DNA from: Bacillus mobilis
Lineage (GTDB): Bacteria; Bacillota; Bacilli; Bacillales; Bacillaceae_G
DNA length: 64,000 bases
Direction of reading: 5' to 3'
Assembly (NCBI RefSeq): GCF_001884045.1
Contig: NZ_MACF01000086.1
Coordinates: 62,001 to 126,000 of the forward strand
A program made the position numbers and the translations under genes. The notes under the pieces were generated by a model. That model saw only the letters and a list, made by a program, of their open reading frames with translations, did no database searches and had not been told where the DNA came from. Below, in pieces: positions 54,339-62,624 of the stretch (positions within the stretch are counted from its first letter, which is position 1; every line of letters starts with the position of its first letter).

Positions 54339-54374
54339 AAAAGTTCTATCCGGCTAATGGATAGAACTTTTTTG
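54339..54374 (+). terminator. Orphan terminator
   Basis: AAAGTTCTATCC and GGATAGAACTTT pair over 12 bp around GGCTAAT, followed by T6. There is no gene between the nrdF terminator and this one. Confidence 0.8.
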
Positions 54375-54388
54375 TAATTAAATGGGTA

Positions 54389-54437
54389 TTTACAATCTTT
54401 TTGTATCTGTGTATTATTTAACTAGTACACCGATACA
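54389..54437 (+). promoter_or_regulatory. Promoter and 36-bp symmetric operator of the YtrA-type regulator operon
   Basis: TTTACA (54389-54394) and TATTAT (54412-54417) are 17 nt apart. The -10 lies in a dyad centred at 54419.5: outer arms TGTATC (54402-54407) and GATACA (54432-54437), inner arms GTGTATTA (54409-54416) and TAGTACAC (54423-54430, one mismatch). A YtrA-type GntR regulator is encoded next and would repress itself here. Confidence 0.75.
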
Positions 54438-54451
54438 AAAGGAGGGAAGAA

Positions 54452-54832
54452 ATGAAAATAGAGTTTTCTCCAAATACACCAATTTACATTCAGGTAATGG
54501 AATACATAAAAAAAGAAATTGTAACAGGACATTTATTGCCTGGTGATAAAATTCCCTCTGTACGTGAATTAGCGAGTGAATTACAAGTAAATCCAAATAC
54601 GATTCAGCGTACATTTCAAGAGCTAGAACGGGATAGGGTTGTTGTAACACGTAGAGGAATGGGACGATATGTAACGAATGAAGGGGAGAGAATTATGGAG
54701 CTGCGAAAAGAGATGGCGAAAGAATTACTTCATTCTTTTATAGATGGAATGGACAATTTAGGTTTTTCAGAAGAAGAAATTGTTACAATCCTTCGTTCTT
54801 CATTACATGAGAAAAGGGAGGAGAGCGAATGA
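54452..54832 (+). CDS. YtrA/YhcF-type GntR regulator
   Basis: A 126-residue GntR regulator of the YtrA subfamily: winged helix at about 8-75 (LLPGDKIPSVRELASELQVNPNTIQRTFQELE) plus a short two-helix dimerisation tail. It lacks the large effector domain of FadR types. Start after AAAGGAGGG; its stop overlaps the ABC gene by 4 nt (ATGA). Such regulators control adjacent ABC exporters, as YhcF does in the B. subtilis yhc cluster. Confidence 0.88.
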   Translation: MKIEFSPNTPIYIQVMEYIKKEIVTGHLLPGDKIPSVRELASELQVNPNTIQRTFQELERDRVVVTRRGMGRYVTNEGERIMELRKEMAKELLHSFIDGMDNLGFSEEEIVTILRSSLHEKREESE

Positions 54833-55527
54833 CAGAGTTATTAAAAATAGAAAACTTATGGAAGAGATACGGGTTAAAAGCAGTGATCCGTGAATTAAAC
54901 ATAGAGATTACGGAAGGGAAAATTATAGGGCTCGTTGGAGATAACGGAAGCGGGAAAACGACGTTATTGAAAATGATTGCCGGTCTGCAGCATCCTTCCG
55001 AAGGGAGTATTACAATCGCTGGTAAAAAGGTCGGATTGGAAACGAAAGAAGTTGTTTCTTTTATGTCGGATAAACCAGTATTTGATGATTGGATGACGGT
55101 AAAAGACTCTTTATTTTTCTATCGAGATTTTTATAAAGACTTCGACATTCAAAAAGCGGTAGATACGATTGCGGAATTTAAAATACCGTTAGAAGAAAAA
55201 ATTACAGCTTTATCAAAAGGTATGGTTGAAAAGCTACAAATTATTTTAACATTTTCGAGAAAAGCGAAGTTATACGTACTAGATGAACCGCTTGGCGGAA
55301 TTGATCTCGTTTCTAGAGAGCACGTATTGAATCTCATTCTACAATTTTATAGAGAAGATTGTACGATACTAATTTCGACTCACTTAATAAATGAAGTTGA
55401 AAATATTTTTGATGAAGTAATCTTTTTAAAAGATGGGGAAATTGTATTGTATGAAAATGTAGAAGAGTTACGCTTTCAGCGAGGAAAAGCTGTTGCAGAT
55501 GTGTTTAAGGAGGTGTTTAGTAAGTGA
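54829..55527 (+). CDS. ABC transporter ATP-binding protein (YhcG-like)
   Basis: A 232-residue ATPase. Walker A GDNGSGKTT, signature LSKGMVEKLQ, Walker B LYVLDEPLGGID and switch His (STHLINEV) are all present. The C-motif is SKGMVEKLQ rather than LSGGQ, a variation seen in drug/bacteriocin exporters. It overlaps both neighbours (ATGA before, GTGA after), so the first three genes are tightly coupled. Substrate unknown. Confidence 0.86.
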   Translation: MTELLKIENLWKRYGLKAVIRELNIEITEGKIIGLVGDNGSGKTTLLKMIAGLQHPSEGSITIAGKKVGLETKEVVSFMSDKPVFDDWMTVKDSLFFYRDFYKDFDIQKAVDTIAEFKIPLEEKITALSKGMVEKLQIILTFSRKAKLYVLDEPLGGIDLVSREHVLNLILQFYREDCTILISTHLINEVENIFDEVIFLKDGEIVLYENVEELRFQRGKAVADVFKEVFSK

Positions 55528-56306
55528 AACCGTTACTTTCTTATTTATGGAATGTGAATAAGAAAAAATATATTGTTACTTTTTTAGTCTTCGTGTTAAT
55601 TGAAGCAGTTTTATTTTCACAAATGATTGTAAAAAAGAGTGAGGCAGCTTTAATTAAACAAGAGGCGATATTTGGATTCATTATTATGATCTTCCTATTT
55701 TATGTTTTGTATATGTTTTTACAAACGATGAAGTCGTGTTCACGATTACTAACAAATCCATTGTTACGGGTTACAGCAATATCAGGGAAGCAATATGTTT
55801 TTTCTATACTTATTTTCTTTTTTATTGTAATGGCTATATGGTATGGAATATGCGGAATTCTTTTCTATATAGGTTATGTATTAGCATTTCCTACAACGTA
55901 TGTATATAGAGATGCACAAGAGATGATACAACCAGGTATAGTAAACAATTTAATATATGCAATGAGTGATTTGTTTGAATTATCATTTGCGATGTTACAA
56001 ATTTTATTAGTAGTTACTCTTGCTAAATGGTTTACAAAGAAGAAAAAAATACAAAATATACTGATTGTGATTATTCTTTTAATAGTAAGTACAGTGATTA
56101 CTTTAGTGACAACACTACTAGGGAGATTAGCCCCAGCTTTCCAAGGATTGCGAAGGGTAGAATATCGTAGTGAAGGGAAAGGTCTTTTTATTGATATGTT
56201 TCAAGAAACTGGATTTAACATTTTTAATATAAGTTTTATGGTAATTGTTAGTGTCCTCATAGTATATGTAATTTCTTATATTATCGATAAAAAACTAGAA
56301 GTCTAA
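55524..56306 (+). CDS. Membrane protein, probable ABC permease partner
   Basis: A 260-residue integral membrane protein with six or more hydrophobic segments (e.g. YIVTFLVFVLIEAVLF, IFGFIIMIFLFYVLYMFL, ILVVTLAKWF, ILIVIILLIVSTVITLV). GTG start overlaps the ATPase stop. No conserved motif was recognised; the position, directly after an ATP-binding gene, suggests it forms a transporter with it. It differs in order from the B. subtilis yhc cluster. Confidence 0.75.
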   Translation: MKPLLSYLWNVNKKKYIVTFLVFVLIEAVLFSQMIVKKSEAALIKQEAIFGFIIMIFLFYVLYMFLQTMKSCSRLLTNPLLRVTAISGKQYVFSILIFFFIVMAIWYGICGILFYIGYVLAFPTTYVYRDAQEMIQPGIVNNLIYAMSDLFELSFAMLQILLVVTLAKWFTKKKKIQNILIVIILLIVSTVITLVTTLLGRLAPAFQGLRRVEYRSEGKGLFIDMFQETGFNIFNISFMVIVSVLIVYVISYIIDKKLEV

Positions 56307-56320
56307 AGGAGGAATGGGCA

Positions 56321-57223
56321 TTGGGAAACGTAGTAGTAAAGTTAGAGAATGTTCGAAAAAAGATTGGTGGAACGGAAATTATTCGCGGTTTATCATTTGA
56401 AGTTCGTGAAGGGGAAGTATACGGGTTTCTTGGACCGAACGGTAGCGGTAAAACGACGACAATTCGTATGATGACAGGTCTTATATCAATGACAGAGGGC
56501 GATATTACAATTTGCGGTCATAGTATTCGCACAGAGCGTGAAAAGGCGCTAGAGCAAATTGGAGCGATCGTAGAAAACCCTGAACTATATGATTATATGA
56601 CTGGAATGCAAAACTTGAAGCATTTTGCGAACATGGCAATTACACCAATTCGTAAAGAGCGCATTGCTGAGATTGTAAAGCTAGTTGAATTAGAGCATGC
56701 GATTCATAAAAAAGTGAAAACATATTCACTTGGTATGAAACAACGTTTAGGAATTGCACAGGCATTACTTCATCAGCCGAAAATCTTAATTTTAGATGAG
56801 CCGACAAATGGATTAGATCCAGCTGGTATTCGTCAAATTCGAGATTATTTACAGCGTCTAGCGAAAGAAGAGAATATTGCTGTAATCGTATCAAGTCACT
56901 TATTAAGTGAAATTGAACTCATGTGTGATCGCGTCGTTATTATTAAGCAAGGCGAGTTTGTACAAGAGTATAACTTACATGAACAAGCGAAACATGATGA
57001 GACAGTCGTCGTAGCGTTTGAAGTAGATCAAGTACAGAAAGCAAATGAGATCATTAAAGGTAAGTCGCAAGGAAATGTAATTGCAGTATCTGTAACGAAA
57101 GAGGAAATCCCGCAACTTGTAAAAAGACTTGTGAATGACGATGTGCTTGTATACGGAGTTACTGTTCAAAATAAAACGTTAGAGGATGAGTTCTTAGCGA
57201 TTACAGGGGGAGTGAAAGCGTAA
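56321..57223 (+). CDS. ABC transporter ATP-binding protein (YhcH/BcrA-like)
   Basis: A 300-residue ATPase of the BcrA/drug-resistance type: Walker A GPNGSGKTT, signature YSLGMKQRLGIAQAL, Walker B ILILDEPTNGLD, switch SSHLLSE, then a ~75-residue C-terminal extension. TTG start after AAAGGAGGAAT. It overlaps the permease gene by 1 nt. It and the next gene form a second exporter in the same operon. Confidence 0.87.
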   Translation: MGNVVVKLENVRKKIGGTEIIRGLSFEVREGEVYGFLGPNGSGKTTTIRMMTGLISMTEGDITICGHSIRTEREKALEQIGAIVENPELYDYMTGMQNLKHFANMAITPIRKERIAEIVKLVELEHAIHKKVKTYSLGMKQRLGIAQALLHQPKILILDEPTNGLDPAGIRQIRDYLQRLAKEENIAVIVSSHLLSEIELMCDRVVIIKQGEFVQEYNLHEQAKHDETVVVAFEVDQVQKANEIIKGKSQGNVIAVSVTKEEIPQLVKRLVNDDVLVYGVTVQNKTLEDEFLAITGGVKA

Positions 57224-57999
57224 TGTTTAAATTAATTCAAAATGAATTTTTAAAGTTGCATGCGAAAAAAGGTATGTATATGTTAATTGGTGTTATTGCA
57301 GTATTGGAGATTTTGGGAGTTTTAGCAATGCTGAAATGGGGAGACGGAAGTGAATTTAAAGGATCGTATTTAGATTTTGCAAGTTCAGAGATTGGCTTAA
57401 TTACTTTGTTTGCAACAATTTTTGGCATTACGATTGCTTCTCGTATGATTACGGATGAGTTCCAAAAAGGTACAATTAAGCAGTTATTAATCCGTCCAAG
57501 AAAACGAATGACAGTATTATTCTCTAAATATATTACAGTGTTACTTACTATAGTATTTATCATATTTGCTAGCACGTTCATTGCAATGATTGTTGGCGGA
57601 ATTGTAATGGATGGTAGTAAAACAGAATTAACGGTAGGAATCGTAATGAAATCTACTTTATATCAAGTACTTTCACCGTTCTTCTTTGCGACGCTTGCAT
57701 TTTTCTTAGCGAACGTATTTAGAAAGTCTGTCTTACCATTAATTATTACGATGTTCCTCTTCTTTTTACAAGGACCAATTAATATGGTACTGATGATGTT
57801 TGCAAAAGGTGTAGCAAAGTTTGTAGTGTTTTTCCATTTAAATTTAAGTGTGTACGATAGCAATAAATTAGTAAGCGGCGGAGCGGAACCTACATTTACA
57901 GAGTTTACATTTACAACTTCCTTATTACTTGTAGCTGCATACTTTGTTGTATTACTTGTAGCATCAAGTGCATTATTCCAAAAACGTGACGTATTATAA
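57223..57999 (+). CDS. ABC-2 type permease (YhcI-like)
   Basis: A 258-residue membrane protein with six hydrophobic segments, the first near MYMLIGVIAVLEILGVLAML, and the ABC-2 motif FGITIASRMITDEFQKGTIKQLLIRPRKR between segments 2 and 3. Partner of the preceding ATPase. Cargo could be a peptide antibiotic or lipid, unknown. Terminator follows. Confidence 0.85.
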   Translation: MFKLIQNEFLKLHAKKGMYMLIGVIAVLEILGVLAMLKWGDGSEFKGSYLDFASSEIGLITLFATIFGITIASRMITDEFQKGTIKQLLIRPRKRMTVLFSKYITVLLTIVFIIFASTFIAMIVGGIVMDGSKTELTVGIVMKSTLYQVLSPFFFATLAFFLANVFRKSVLPLIITMFLFFLQGPINMVLMMFAKGVAKFVVFFHLNLSVYDSNKLVSGGAEPTFTEFTFTTSLLLVAAYFVVLLVASSALFQKRDVL

Positions 58000-58005
58000 T
58001 AAAAG

Positions 58006-58036
58006 AAATCCCCGCTTGTAAAAACGGGGATTTTTA
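58006..58036 (+). terminator. Terminator of the ABC exporter operon
   Basis: AAATCCCCG and CGGGGATTT, 9-bp stem, then T5. Confidence 0.87.
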
Positions 58037-58192
58037 TTACATAACTTTCTCGTAGATTTCAATGGAAAGAAAAAAATGATTACTATATGTTGTTCGAAAG
58101 AATTTGAGAAAAATAGGAAGAATTTCAACTATATTCATATTATAATTTAGTTATCACACCATTTATTTTTACTATCTTTGGAGGTGTTCTAT

Positions 58193-59206
58193 ATGCACTA
58201 TGCATTTTCACGTATAAGACTGCGCAGCTTTTTTGGATGGATGATTATAGGGCTGTTCCTTACGATGATTCTATTAGAGCTAGCAAATGTTTCTGAGAAT
58301 ACGCTGGAAGTTATTTCACAAATAACTATATTTTTTGTATTTCCGTTATTTTGGTTATACGTAAAAACCAATAAAAATAATGTTGTATTCAATAGTTTTT
58401 TTGATAAGCCAGGACGTTTACCGTGGGGATTAATTGTATTAGCAACGATAATGGGAATGATTTTTTCAGTTGGTATATCTCATATTCAATTTTACATATT
58501 AGCACATACGTTACCGAATTTCTTAGTTACTATGTTAGAAGACGGAAATGTTATTAACACGAGTAACGTATATATGACGATATTTACTTTCATTTCAGCG
58601 TGTGTGTTAGCACCTATTATGGAAGAGGTTATTTTTAGGGGATTCTTTTTACAGCGAATGGCTTACAAATGGGGAATTAAAAAAGCTGTAATCATATCTT
58701 CACTTATTTTTGGTCTAGGACATTTTGATGTGATTGGCGCATTCATGTTTGGCGTTGTTATGTGTCTTTTATACATAAAGACGAAAAATATATGGACGAA
58801 TATCGCTGTGCACGCTCTAAATAATTTAATTGCAACAAGTATGCAATTTGTCGGTGGAGAAGAAAGTAGCGCAATTTCAATTCCTGAATTACAAGCACAA
58901 AGTAATTTATGGATCGGTATCGGTCTTACAATTGTTGGATTACTTTGGTTAATTCCTTACGTTTGGAAACAATGGCGCAAGGTAAAAGAAGTTGGTGTGC
59001 CACCAGTGCGCTTTATCAATGAGGAAAAAGTAGTGAGTGCATTACAAGAAAATGAAGAGTATAGTCAAGTGTTCGTAACAGATAGACTGATGGCTGTAGA
59101 GCTGCCAGATGAGGCTGTGAATAAGCTTCGGTTAGAAGAAAATGATTATGTAACAGTATCTGTAGAAGAAGATAAAATTGTGATAAAGAAAGTGCTTGAT
59201 AGATAA
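58193..59206 (+). CDS. CPBP intramembrane metalloprotease with AbrB/MazE-like tail
   Basis: A 337-residue membrane protein with about eight hydrophobic segments. The CPBP (Abi/Rce1-type) motifs are MEEVIFRGFF (about 147), FGLGHFDV (about 178) and HALNNL (about 206), i.e. Glu-Glu-x3-Arg, His and His-x3-Asn. After the membrane part comes a ~45-residue C-terminal segment (RLMAVELPDEAVNKLRLEENDYVTVSVEEDKIVIKKV) with the spacing of a SpoVT/AbrB/MazE swapped-hairpin domain. ATG 58193 after GGAGGTG is chosen. Such a fusion is unusual and its job is unknown. Confidence 0.82.
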   Translation: MHYAFSRIRLRSFFGWMIIGLFLTMILLELANVSENTLEVISQITIFFVFPLFWLYVKTNKNNVVFNSFFDKPGRLPWGLIVLATIMGMIFSVGISHIQFYILAHTLPNFLVTMLEDGNVINTSNVYMTIFTFISACVLAPIMEEVIFRGFFLQRMAYKWGIKKAVIISSLIFGLGHFDVIGAFMFGVVMCLLYIKTKNIWTNIAVHALNNLIATSMQFVGGEESSAISIPELQAQSNLWIGIGLTIVGLLWLIPYVWKQWRKVKEVGVPPVRFINEEKVVSALQENEEYSQVFVTDRLMAVELPDEAVNKLRLEENDYVTVSVEEDKIVIKKVLDR

Positions 59207-59208
59207 TT

Positions 59209-59237
59209 AAAAAGTAGCTCCTAAGGAGCTACTTTTT
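59209..59237. terminator. Bidirectional terminator
   Basis: AAAAAGTAGCTCCT and AGGAGCTACTTTTT, 14-bp stem around one base; convergent genes on both sides. Confidence 0.9.
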
Positions 59238-59418
59238 AATTTGTAATAATTTCTACACGAAAATTATTACCGTTCTTTACATATTTAATATCTGTAACAG
59301 TGCGGACTGTTTTTAAAATCTCCACTTTTTCACCAATTCGAGGGATAGTCGGAACGTTATCCCAAATGCCAAGCAATTCATCTAGTTGTGCTGTTTTTTC
59401 ATAAAACCAGATTTTCAA
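59236..59418 (-). CDS. Small hypothetical protein
   Basis: A 60-residue protein, KIWFYEKTAQLDELLG... with VPTIPRIGEKVEILKTVRTVTDIKYV, a pattern like a small beta-barrel (KOW/DUF-type). TTG at 59418 follows AAAGGGG by 7 nt. Family not recognised. Confidence 0.6.
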   Translation of the reverse strand: MKIWFYEKTAQLDELLGIWDNVPTIPRIGEKVEILKTVRTVTDIKYVKNGNNFRVEIITN

Positions 59419-59518
59419 TGTAAAGCCCCTTTCTAGAACTTTATGTATTTTAATACATAATATATTATTTTTATTCTTATTGTAAGGGGTTTTTTTATAT
59501 TTTATGAATAAAAATTAA

Positions 59519-59971
59519 TTAAACTTCTGGAAAGATATGTTCAATATCAGGAGTAAGAGATACTTCTGATAATACGATATGAGAAACTGTCGTTGCATAT
59601 GAGGAAACATCATTGATAAATTCTTCAAGTTCAACGAGTGAAGGAACAGAAATTTTTACAATGTAGCATAAGCTACCTGTTACGCGGTAACAAAAACTTG
59701 CAGATGGATAAGACTGAATAAACTGTTGCATACGTGTTGTATCACCATTTTTTAAAGTGATTTCTAAAATACAATCTAAAACAAGTCCTGCTTTTTTATA
59801 ATCGATATCGATTGTGTACTTTTGAATCACACCTTCACTTTCCAGTTTACGAACACGTTCTGCAGTAGATGGAGCAGATAAGTTTACTCGCTTTGCCAAT
59901 TCGCGCATGGACAGGCGACTATCATTATATAATTCATTTAAAATTTTTCGATCAACACGGTCTAGTTGCAT
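59519..59971 (-). CDS. Lrp/AsnC-family transcriptional regulator
   Basis: A 150-residue Lrp-type regulator: N-terminal helix-turn-helix (about 2-60; LDRVDRKILNELYNDSRLSMRELAKRVNLSAPSTAERVRKLE) and a C-terminal RAM domain (about 65-145) for amino acid sensing. The frame is open 21 codons upstream, but ATG 59971 gives the canonical Lrp start and lies after GGAGG. Divergent from the carboxymuconolactone decarboxylase-like gene, which it may regulate. Confidence 0.9.
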   Translation of the reverse strand: MQLDRVDRKILNELYNDSRLSMRELAKRVNLSAPSTAERVRKLESEGVIQKYTIDIDYKKAGLVLDCILEITLKNGDTTRMQQFIQSYPSASFCYRVTGSLCYIVKISVPSLVELEEFINDVSSYATTVSHIVLSEVSLTPDIEHIFPEV

Positions 59972-60101
59972 TTGTAAATATACCTCCAGTAAAATAATGA
60001 TTTTTGTAAAGGAAAAATATAAATTAAGATTCATATGAAATGTGAAGTGTGAAGTGAACTTTATTTATTTTACAATAAAACAGAAGGAAATAGGAGGGGA
60101 A

Positions 60102-60557
60102 ATGATGGAGAGAATTTCATTATCATATATAGGAGATACAAAGTTTCAAAAGTTATTAGGGCATAATCCAGATCTATTACATTCATGGAGTATGGTAGAG
60201 AACACATTGTATAGTAAAGGAACTCTTTCGGCAGAATTGAAGGAGCAAGTAAGAAGAACATTAGCTTACGGGAATGAATGTCCGTACTGTATGGCAAAAG
60301 GAAGGCCTGATGATATGCAAAAAGTGGAGAAAATAAGTGTAGCCGTTACTTTTGCACATACGTTTGTTCATGATAAACAAGCGATAGATGACAATATGTT
60401 TCGTATGTTGAAACAATACTGGACGGAAAAAGAAATTGTAGAGCTTTGCGCTTATATTTGTTTTATGACTGCGTCACAACAACTTGGTTTTCTGTTTCAA
60501 TTACAGCCGAACACAGGAGGAAATGATGATGAATCAACTAGCACTTATTATAATTGA
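60102..60557 (+). CDS. Carboxymuconolactone decarboxylase/AhpD-like protein
   Basis: A 151-residue protein of the AhpD-like superfamily. The redox motif NECPYCMAKG (CxxC, about residues 59-68), preceded by KEQVRRTLAYG, is the family signature, the remainder being helical. ATG 60102 (or 60105) follows AGGAGGGG; frames further upstream are not used. Peroxide-related or decarboxylase function is possible. It overlaps the isochorismatase gene by 29 nt. Confidence 0.82.
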   Translation: MMERISLSYIGDTKFQKLLGHNPDLLHSWSMVENTLYSKGTLSAELKEQVRRTLAYGNECPYCMAKGRPDDMQKVEKISVAVTFAHTFVHDKQAIDDNMFRMLKQYWTEKEIVELCAYICFMTASQQLGFLFQLQPNTGGNDDESTSTYYN

Positions 60558-61080
60558 TGTACAAAAGGCGTTTCAATTATCATACTGGGGTGAGAGAAAT
60601 AATCTTTTTGCTGAAGAAAACATGAGAACATTATTAGAAGAATGGAGAAAAAGAAAGCGACCGGTTTTTCATATTCAACATGTAAATAAAGAAAATGCAC
60701 AGTCGATGTTTTATGAGAGAGCGGAAACAGTCAACTTTAAAGAAGAGGTGCAACCACTACCAGGTGAAGTGGTTATTCAGAAATCTGTTAACAGCGCGTT
60801 CATTGGGACAAATTTAGAAGAGCAATTAAGAGAGAACAAATGTAATGCAGTAGTGGTTGTAGGATTAACGACAAATCATTGTGTGGAGACTACGACACGA
60901 ATGGCAGGAAATTTAGGGTTTACAACGTATTTAGTGAGTGATGCAACGGCAACTTTTAACCGTAAAGGTCTAGATGGTAAAGAGTATAATGCAGAGGATA
61001 TTCACAATATGACACTTGTAAATTTACATGAAGAGTTTGCTACGATTGTGACGACAAAAGAAGTGTTAAAATTATTTTAA
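60529..61080 (+). CDS. Isochorismatase-family cysteine hydrolase
   Basis: A 183-residue cysteine hydrolase: triad Asp in LIIIDVQKAF (about 9), Lys in IQKSVNSAF (about 85) and Cys in GLTTNHCVETTTRMAG (about 118). Three consecutive ATGs (60523, 60526, 60529) follow AGGAGG; 60529 gives the best spacing. Substrate unknown, e.g. nicotinamide or a carbamoyl compound. Translationally linked to the AhpD-like gene. Confidence 0.86.
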   Translation: MNQLALIIIDVQKAFQLSYWGERNNLFAEENMRTLLEEWRKRKRPVFHIQHVNKENAQSMFYERAETVNFKEEVQPLPGEVVIQKSVNSAFIGTNLEEQLRENKCNAVVVVGLTTNHCVETTTRMAGNLGFTTYLVSDATATFNRKGLDGKEYNAEDIHNMTLVNLHEEFATIVTTKEVLKLF

Positions 61081-61165
61081 AAAAATAATTGCGAATTATG
61101 TAGAAAAAAATAAGAATATTTCGTATAATCTAAGTACAATCATTTTGAAATAGGGGTGGCATCAT

Positions 61166-61564
61166 ATGGAGCAAATTCCGGTAAAGAAAATAGAAGAAGT
61201 ACTTGTTGTAGCAGGGGACGATAAACAGAAGCAAAAGGAATTTTATGAATTGCTCTTATCTACTGAGTTTTATGTTGCTGGTTCACTAGAAGCAGAGGAC
61301 GGGGCAACAGAAGGAATACTTCGTTTGCGTCATTTCCAAGGAGAGGGTAGATGGATCGTTCCGTTCTTTACACAAATGGAATTTGTAAAAGACGTGTTGC
61401 CAGAAGGAACGCCCCTTATTACGATACGTGGGAAAGAGTTATTTGGTGGCATTGAGAAAGATGCTACAGCAGTATTAAATGTTGGAACTGAGATAAGTAA
61501 AACATTTATTCCAGAAGAAATTGCAGATATCGCATCTGGACGAATTTTTAATTATTATAAATAA
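61166..61564 (+). CDS. SseB-family protein
   Basis: A 132-residue protein that resembles the SseB N-terminal domain (enhanced serine sensitivity): FYELLLSTEFYVAGSLE, IVPFFTQMEFVKDVLPEGTPL and a glycine-rich end. RBS AGGGGTGGC. Role of this family is poorly known. The call is by resemblance. A terminator follows the stop. Confidence 0.7.
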   Translation: MEQIPVKKIEEVLVVAGDDKQKQKEFYELLLSTEFYVAGSLEAEDGATEGILRLRHFQGEGRWIVPFFTQMEFVKDVLPEGTPLITIRGKELFGGIEKDATAVLNVGTEISKTFIPEEIADIASGRIFNYYK

Positions 61565-61592
61565 AAGGAAAAGCGGGATCGCTTTTCCTTTT
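61563..61592. terminator. Bidirectional terminator
   Basis: AAAAGGAAAAGCG and CGCTTTTCCTTTT, 13-bp stem around GGAT, between convergent genes. Confidence 0.9.
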
Positions 61593-62512
61593 TAATTTGA
61601 GAACGGAGTGGCTACGCCAGAAGAAATAGAGAGTGTTTTATTATTTGTACTTATGGTCGCTGTAGCTCCAAGAGGAATCCCGATATTTGGGCTTATATGT
61701 CCAATCGGTAAACCGAATAGAACAGGTATATGATAGGGTGCGAAATATTCATATAGTATTGTTTGCAATGATTGAGATGGTTTAGAAGGAGTGCAGTCGT
61801 GACAGCTTGTAAAAATAACACCACTACATTCATTAAATTTTCCAGATAAAAGTAGCTGATTTAACATACGATCAATGCGATATGGTTCTTCCCCGATGTC
61901 TTCAAGTAACAAAAGTTTATTCGCCGTATTTATCTCATAAGGTGAGCCAATTATACTCGTTAACACAGCTAAATTGCCTCCCGATAATGTGCCTGTAACT
62001 GTACAGGAAGAAGTAGGTACGATACATTCTGAAGCAGATAAGATGGTGGAATACGGATGGAATAGTTGATTGAAAGAAGATAAAGAGAGAGAATCTACAC
62101 CTTTTCCTAACTCTTCCACCATTGGACCGTGAAAAGTAACGAGCTTTGCATAACGTGAAAAAGCAGTATGTAAAGCTGTAATATCGCTATATCCCCAAAA
62201 GATTTTTGGATTTTGCCGAATGATTTCATATTGAATGTGAGGGAGGAGACGAGCACTTCCGTAACCACCTCGTGCACAGAAAATAGCCTTTACTTCATGA
62301 TTTGAAAATGCTTCATGTATATCATCAAGGCGAACTTGATCACTTCCAGCTAAATATCCATATTTCTCATAAACACTTTTTCCGATTACTACAGATAAAC
62401 CCATTTCTTGTAATACGTTTACACCTTTTAATACATTTTCAATTGTTGGTGGACCGGACGGGGCAATAACCATTACTGTATCACCTTGTTGTAACGCATT
62501 TGGATAAATCAT
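61592..62512 (-). CDS. S66-family LD-carboxypeptidase (LdcA/MccF-like)
   Basis: A 306-residue serine peptidase of the S66 family, which removes the terminal D-Ala from murein tetrapeptides or inactivates microcin C-like compounds. Nucleophile Ser109 in WGYSDITALH, then Glu in LLLEDIGEEPYR and His in GLPIGHISPNIGI complete the triad; the FCARGGYGSARLL loop is typical. ATG follows GAAGGAGG. Both LdcA and MccF functions fit. Confidence 0.88.
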   Translation of the reverse strand: MIYPNALQQGDTVMVIAPSGPPTIENVLKGVNVLQEMGLSVVIGKSVYEKYGYLAGSDQVRLDDIHEAFSNHEVKAIFCARGGYGSARLLPHIQYEIIRQNPKIFWGYSDITALHTAFSRYAKLVTFHGPMVEELGKGVDSLSLSSFNQLFHPYSTILSASECIVPTSSCTVTGTLSGGNLAVLTSIIGSPYEINTANKLLLLEDIGEEPYRIDRMLNQLLLSGKFNECSGVIFTSCHDCTPSKPSQSLQTILYEYFAPYHIPVLFGLPIGHISPNIGIPLGATATISTNNKTLSISSGVATPFSN

Positions 62513-62624
62513 CGTTTTCAGCCTCCTTCACTTTCAATATATTCGCTTCATAGGAAGTTCAACCCTTGTAAAAGAAGGGGAAAGTTTGTCAAATAAAGAA
62601 GATATAAGGGGAATAGGAGGAAAA

